In this document: piece after piece, positions 6,175 to 9,556 of the stretch
How positions within the stretch are numbered: the stretch's first letter is position 1
How the letters are laid out: each line of letters starts with the position of its first letter
Assembly: GCA_002435335.1 (NCBI GenBank)
Contig: DJMI01000117.1
Location: forward strand, 30,435 to 39,990
DNA: 9,556 nucleotides
From: Nitrosomonas sp. UBA6494
GTDB lineage: Bacteria > Pseudomonadota > Gammaproteobacteria > Burkholderiales > Nitrosomonadaceae
Direction of reading: 5' to 3'
Position numbers and translations under genes: made by a program
Notes under the pieces: generated by a model
What the model was told of the DNA's origin: nothing
Database searches by the model: none
The model's input: only the letters and a program-made list of their open reading frames with translations

Positions 6175-6531
6175 CATCTACGACGCAAGGCACGATTGTA
6201 ATTTGTAAACCGGAAAGACATAATTGCCGTCAAAGCAGTCAAGATAATTGACGCGAAACACTTAATTGCAGAATGAATAAACTGACAAAGTGTGGAGATA
6301 GGAAATCAGATGAATTTAAACAAAACAAGAAAATCAAACGAGTCTGACCCCATTGCCCTTCCCATTGTTCTTCCGATGTTCGTAATTGCGATGGAGTTTT
6401 ACTTTAAATGCTGTTTAGCAGCAGGGTATTATTTACCCTATTGACAGAGGCAGGCTAATGGGTGACCCCATTGTTTTCAATTGGTTAAAGGGAGCGAGCA
6501 ATTAAACCCAAAGAGGCAAAATAAACGCAAT
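6175..6531. other. Intergenic spacer between cobO and the permease gene
   Basis: This 357-bp stretch has no convincing gene. It holds an inverted repeat CGTCAA-N14-TTGACG (6228-6253) that may help end the cobO transcript, although no T-run follows. A 44-codon frame at 6310-6444 lacks a good ribosome site and spans repeat sequence. The right part carries repeat motifs listed separately. A TTGACA at 6441-6446 has no matching -10 box at 16-18 bases, so no permease promoter can be named. Confidence 0.5.
6341..6473. repeat. REP/RAYT-like intergenic repeat motifs
   Basis: AGTCTGACCCCATTG (6341-6355) is the complement of a motif (CAATGGGGTCAGACT) that I remember as frequent in proteobacterial intergenic repeats linked to REP-associated transposases. 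GACCCCATTG recurs at 6464-6473 and CCCATTG again at 6361-6367. Between them is a perfect hairpin AGGGTA-TTATT-TACCCT (6423-6439). Together this looks like a degraded palindromic repeat unit. The family link is from memory and not tested. Confidence 0.45.
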
Positions 6532-8415
6532 ATGACACACAATCAAACGATGATTTTTATCATTTTGTTAGTCACAATGGTCATGTTTCTGTGGGGGCGC
6601 TGGCGCCACGATATGATCGCTGTCGGTTCTCTGCTAGCCTGCGTGCTTACCGGATTAATCGCAGCGCAGGATGCTTTTGCCGGTTTCGGCCATCCAGCTG
6701 TGATCACTGTAGCTTGTGTGCTGGTATTGAGTCGGGGGTTACAGACATCGGGGGCGATCAATGTGTTTGCCCGCTACACTTTACCGAAAAATGCTGGTCC
6801 AACGTTGAGTATGGCGGCTCTGGTTGGGCTGGGTGCAGTGCTTTCCGGCTTCATGAACAATGTTGGTGCGATGGCGCTTTTAATGCCGGTAGCGATTCAG
6901 CTGGCTAAACACCTTAATTTACCCTCCGGACGAATACTGATGCCGCTTGCTTTCGGCACCATTCTGGGAGGCATGACTACCATGATCGGAACACCACCCA
7001 ACTTGATTGTGTCAAGTTTTCGCACGCAGAGCGGTGCAGGCGGCTTTGGTATGTTCGACTTCACACCAGTCGGTTTAGCCGTAGCTTTAAGTGGAGTAGC
7101 TTTCGTAGCCATTGCCGGCTGGCGGCTGGTTCCGATGCGGAAACAAACGGGCATAGAAGGATTTGAGACCGGAGTTTACGTTACCGAAATACGCGTGTCG
7201 CCCGATAGTAAAGCTGCTGGTATGCCCTTACGCAAACTTGAAGCGGTGTTCGATGAACATTCAGCTCAAATCATAGGTATAGTACGAAATGAAAAATATA
7301 TAACGACATCAAGAACCGGATTCAAGATATTAGCAAATGATATTCTGATTATTGAAGCTGAAGCTGAAGCGCTGGCACATATACTATCGAATCTCGGGCT
7401 GAACCTGGAAGAAGCAGACATGCAACACGGCGATAAAGAGAAGAGTCAACATAGAACTGAGAATTCACAGCAGAACAATAGCATAACATCGAATAACGCA
7501 GTGCTTGGCGCGGTGAAATCAGATAAAGAAGAAAAAGAAGAAGAATCTTCGCAAAACGATGAGATCATTTTGATGGAATTCGTTGTTCGCCCGGAATCAG
7601 CGATATCAGGCCGGTCGGCTGCGGATATGCGGTTGCGCACCCGCTATGGGCTTAATCTCTTAGCGGTGTCACGTGAAGGCTCACGTGCAAAGACTCGGTT
7701 GAGAACGCTGAAAATTCAGCCTGGCGATCTGCTGCTGCTACAGGGTACCGCAGAAGTGTTGACCGAGTTTGCAGCTGACTTCGGATGTGTGCCATTGGCC
7801 AATCGCGAGCTACATATTCCGGATAAACGCAAAGCGCTAGTTGCTGGCGGCATCATGGTTGCCGTGGTCTGTGGTGCAGCTTTTGGTCTGTTGCCGGCAG
7901 CTATTTCATTTGCTATCGGCGTACTGGCATCAATGGTTTTGCACGTCGTCCCGCCACGAACGGTCTATGAAGCAATTGATTGGCCGGTAATTGTCTTACT
8001 CGGAGCACTTATTCCTGTGGCCGGCGTATTAGATTCTACTGGCATGGCTGATCTTCTCGCACGTTTTATGATCGATAACGTGGTGCAAGGCCATGCCATT
8101 ATGGGACTAGTGCTCATTCTAGTTATTACAATGTTTCTATCCGATTTAATGAATAATGCTGCCACTGCAGCCGTGATGTGTCCTATCGCCATTGGCACTG
8201 CTACTGCACTTGGGGTGAATGTCGATTCTTTTTTGATGGCGGTGGCGATTGGTGCTTCCTGTGCTTTTCTGACTCCAATTGGGCATCAGAATAATACCCT
8301 TATTCTGGGCCCAGGGGGGTTTCGTTTCGGCGACTACTGGCAGCTTGGATTACCGCTCGAGATATTAGTAGTTATTGTTAGTATTCCACTGCTATTGATC
8401 TTTTGGCCACTCTAA
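6532..8415 (+). CDS. SLC13/DASS-family anion permease with two TrkA-C (RCK_C) domains
   Basis: Inner-membrane, probably sodium- or proton-coupled carrier of the divalent anion:Na+ symporter group; substrate unknown (sulfate, dicarboxylates and similar anions are usual). From ATG 6532 it has 627 residues. Membrane segments fill about 5-205 and 432-626. Both halves carry the duplicated hairpin signature: SGFMNNVGAMALLMP (105-119) with GTPPN (153-157), and SDLMNNAATAAVMCP (537-551) with TPIGHQNNT (581-589). Between the halves lie two cytosolic TrkA-C domains (about 215-288 and 346-422) that typically regulate by ligand binding. They are separated by an unusual charged, Glu/Lys/Ser/Asn-rich linker (about 290-345). 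The frame is open back to a TTG at 6481, but the extra residues (VKGSEQLNPKRQNKRN) look unlike a transporter N-terminus and no ribosome site favours it. The chosen ATG has AAGAGG only about 16 bases away, so the start is uncertain. The gene is flanked by repeats on both sides and appears monocistronic. Confidence 0.9.
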   Translation: MTHNQTMIFIILLVTMVMFLWGRWRHDMIAVGSLLACVLTGLIAAQDAFAGFGHPAVITVACVLVLSRGLQTSGAINVFARYTLPKNAGPTLSMAALVGLGAVLSGFMNNVGAMALLMPVAIQLAKHLNLPSGRILMPLAFGTILGGMTTMIGTPPNLIVSSFRTQSGAGGFGMFDFTPVGLAVALSGVAFVAIAGWRLVPMRKQTGIEGFETGVYVTEIRVSPDSKAAGMPLRKLEAVFDEHSAQIIGIVRNEKYITTSRTGFKILANDILIIEAEAEALAHILSNLGLNLEEADMQHGDKEKSQHRTENSQQNNSITSNNAVLGAVKSDKEEKEEESSQNDEIILMEFVVRPESAISGRSAADMRLRTRYGLNLLAVSREGSRAKTRLRTLKIQPGDLLLLQGTAEVLTEFAADFGCVPLANRELHIPDKRKALVAGGIMVAVVCGAAFGLLPAAISFAIGVLASMVLHVVPPRTVYEAIDWPVIVLLGALIPVAGVLDSTGMADLLARFMIDNVVQGHAIMGLVLILVITMFLSDLMNNAATAAVMCPIAIGTATALGVNVDSFLMAVAIGASCAFLTPIGHQNNTLILGPGGFRFGDYWQLGLPLEILVVIVSIPLLLIFWPL

Positions 8416-8435
8416 TTGATGGCAATAAACGAAAC

Positions 8436-8469
8436 TGAATCAATCGCCCCGGGTTTTCGGGAGACTATT
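8436..8469. mobile_element. Possible IS-end remnant (IS3-type terminal sequence)
   Basis: TGAATCAATCGCCCCGGG followed by TTTTCGGGAGACTATT has the look of the terminal inverted repeat of some IS3-family elements, which begin with TG and often read like TGAACCGCCCCGGG. No transposase reading frame and no matching second end are present, so this would be a solo end left by a decayed or excised element. The resemblance is from memory. Confidence 0.35.
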
Positions 8470-8472
8470 TAC

Positions 8473-8540
8473 CTTGAGTCAAGCTGTATCGATTGACCCC
8501 CTGGTTGGCGATAACACGCCATAAGGGTCAAGTCTTGACA
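8473..8540. repeat. Cluster of nested palindromes downstream of the permease
   Basis: CTTGAGTCAAG (8473-8483) is a perfect palindrome about a central base. It is followed by a two-tier hairpin: TTGACCC (8493-8499) pairs with GGGTCAA (8525-8531) and, inside it, TGGCG (8506-8510) pairs with CGCCA (8517-8521). The right arm runs into another palindrome GTCAAGTCTTGAC (8527-8539). The arrangement is REP/BIME-like and, standing 78 bp after the permease stop, might also stabilise or end its transcript. No T-run follows, so a simple intrinsic terminator is unlikely. In the remaining 8541-8703 I see no gene or clear signal. Confidence 0.55.
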
Positions 8541-8703
8541 TAATCCACCCCTGTCTCATCACTTATTAAAAGCAGCATTTAGACAGTTAACTGGTGTTTA
8601 CCGACGACATCCCGGATGAATATTGCCGTATTGTCACTCAGCGAACTTCAAGCAATTTCATATTAGAGTGATATTAATTCTGAAAATCTGTTGTTTCGGT
8701 ATG

Positions 8704-9342
8704 CTACAAAACTAGTTTTGGTAAAGATAAGAGGAGGTCAAGCAGTAAGAATTTCATGATACTATCAACCCCTTTCCAATTAGATGCTGCTTCGGAAAAT
8801 GATGGATCTGAGATTGAAGTTGATTGTCTTCTGACCTGGGGATGATATTTTTCATCTAAAAACTGTAAATCCTTCATTAATTGCTGGCTCAATTCAATTT
8901 CTTTACGATTATAGGTGCCATAACTGATCAAGCCATTATTGAGATCGTTGAGATTATTCTGTTTTGAATGCAGGTGATTCGTAAAACGCTCCCCGAATTC
9001 GTCACCAATAAAAGAAGTGATAGTTTTGCTATACATATTCTGACAAAACTCAACAATTTGATGCAGTTTCTCTATTTCAGGCTTATCTTTTTCCTGAATA
9101 AAATTCTCGTCAGATTGCATCGCTACGGTGGGTTCGCTGAGTCCGGCCACCCAAAAGATTTTGCTCCGAGTATTCGAGAGTTTTGACATCTCAATACTTT
9201 TTCTACATTGAAGCGTATTTTCTTCTAAAGCTTGTTTGAAAGCGGTTTTTTGTGAATCCTGCCGGAGAGCAATATCGTGTGCGCACCCAATTAGAAAGCA
9301 AGGTATCGAGATTAACATTAAGAAGAATTTAAGTTTTCTCAT
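8704..9342 (-). CDS. Putative lipoprotein of unknown function
   Basis: The 212-residue product starts MRKLKFFLMLISIPCFLIGC, a short positively charged and hydrophobic signal ending in the lipobox LIGC with the lipidated Cys at position 20, followed by Ala-His, so outer-membrane sorting is likely. The mature part is polar and mostly helical in composition, with many Gln, Asn, Lys and Glu, and no enzyme motif that I recognise. The chain ends in a hydrophobic tail (SIMKFLLLDLLLSLPKLVL), which is odd for a lipoprotein. The coding sequence is clearly more AT-rich than btuB or cobO, which together with repeats next door hints at acquisition by transfer. No good Shine-Dalgarno is seen before the ATG; the start rests on the signal sequence. 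It faces the permease gene convergently and has no operon partner in view. Confidence 0.75.
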   Translation of the reverse strand: MRKLKFFLMLISIPCFLIGCAHDIALRQDSQKTAFKQALEENTLQCRKSIEMSKLSNTRSKIFWVAGLSEPTVAMQSDENFIQEKDKPEIEKLHQIVEFCQNMYSKTITSFIGDEFGERFTNHLHSKQNNLNDLNNGLISYGTYNRKEIELSQQLMKDLQFLDEKYHPQVRRQSTSISDPSFSEAASNWKGVDSIMKFLLLDLLLSLPKLVL

Positions 9343-9556
9343 AAGATATCAATATAAGAAAGCTTTAGACTAACAGACGCGATACGAAAATCTAGTAGAA
9401 TATTAATAACCTCAGAATATATCATGAAGAATTGTTGTTAAAATTCCACAATTAATGCTATCAAATCATTTTTTTCGAGAACTACCCAACACCGAGAATT
9501 GCTTCCATAGTTTAGTTAAATTTTCTTAAGTATTTCGCAAAATCCCGAGCAAATCC
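9343..9556. other. AT-rich end region without recognised gene
   Basis: These 214 bp contain no open frame of useful length on either strand. They probably include the promoter of the lipoprotein gene, but I cannot pick a convincing -35/-10 pair. A weak inverted repeat AATTGT/ACAATT lies around 9430-9453. Nothing else is seen. Confidence 0.4.

Noticed and set aside
6310..6444. A 44-codon ORF in the cobO-permease spacer
   Set aside because: The purine-rich stretch upstream is badly spaced, and the frame runs through the GACCCCATTG repeat and the hairpin, so coding is unlikely.
6441..6475. TTGACA as permease promoter
   Set aside because: The -35 is perfect, but no acceptable -10 occurs at 16-18 bases; the only A/T-rich hexamers are at the wrong distances.
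6481..6531. TTG start extending the permease by 17 residues
   Set aside because: The extension lies next to repeat sequence, has no ribosome site before it and is unlike the N-terminus of the family; the ATG at 6532 leads directly into the first membrane segment.
8594..8671. A 25-codon GTG frame before the lipoprotein gene end
   Set aside because: Too short, no ribosome site and no recognised similarity; at most a fragment of a lost gene.

Overview
The window looks like chromosomal DNA of a betaproteobacterium. The family-level guess is the Nitrosomonadaceae (Nitrosomonas-like): an HrcA/CIRCE-controlled groESL, a BtuM-type vitamin B12 transporter next to btuB and cobO, moderate GC, and scattered short palindromic intergenic repeats. 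That placement is inference from gene content and sequence style; no rRNA or other decisive marker is present.

Left part (1-2240, minus strand): the groES-groEL chaperonin operon. GroEL runs off the left edge about ten residues before its expected end. Its control region is very readable: a sigma70-type promoter (TTGAAA-17-TACTAT), a CIRCE operator beginning at the -10 box, and then an unusually long leader that contains a 138-bp element with terminal inverted repeats and an internal hairpin, apparently a miniature mobile element sitting between operator and groES.

Middle-left (2241-2590, plus strand): a 40-residue single-span membrane protein, too short for ordinary gene callers, with a strong ribosome binding site, a consensus FNR/Anr-type box (TTGAT-N4-ATCAA) correctly placed for a class II activated promoter, and its own hairpin terminator-like structure.

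Centre (2650-6174, plus strand): a cobalamin salvage operon. A promoter ends right where a canonical cobalamin riboswitch begins. After the aptamer lies a possible 28-codon leader ORF whose Shine-Dalgarno sequence forms the loop of a small hairpin. Then follow btuB (outer-membrane TonB-dependent B12 receptor), btuM (inner-membrane solitary S-component-like B12 transporter with the cysteine linked to decyanation) and cobO (corrinoid adenosyltransferase). Together they make an import, decyanation and adenosylation route with no corrin-ring synthesis gene in view; cobalamin would repress the operon through the riboswitch.

Right part (6175-9556): a repeat-bearing spacer, an SLC13/DASS-type permease with two cytosolic TrkA-C (RCK_C) domains separated by a long charged linker, a second spacer rich in nested palindromes and with an IS-end-like sequence, then an AT-rich orphan lipoprotein gene on the minus strand and about 210 bp of AT-rich DNA in which no gene is seen. 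This part looks more accessory than the left two thirds.
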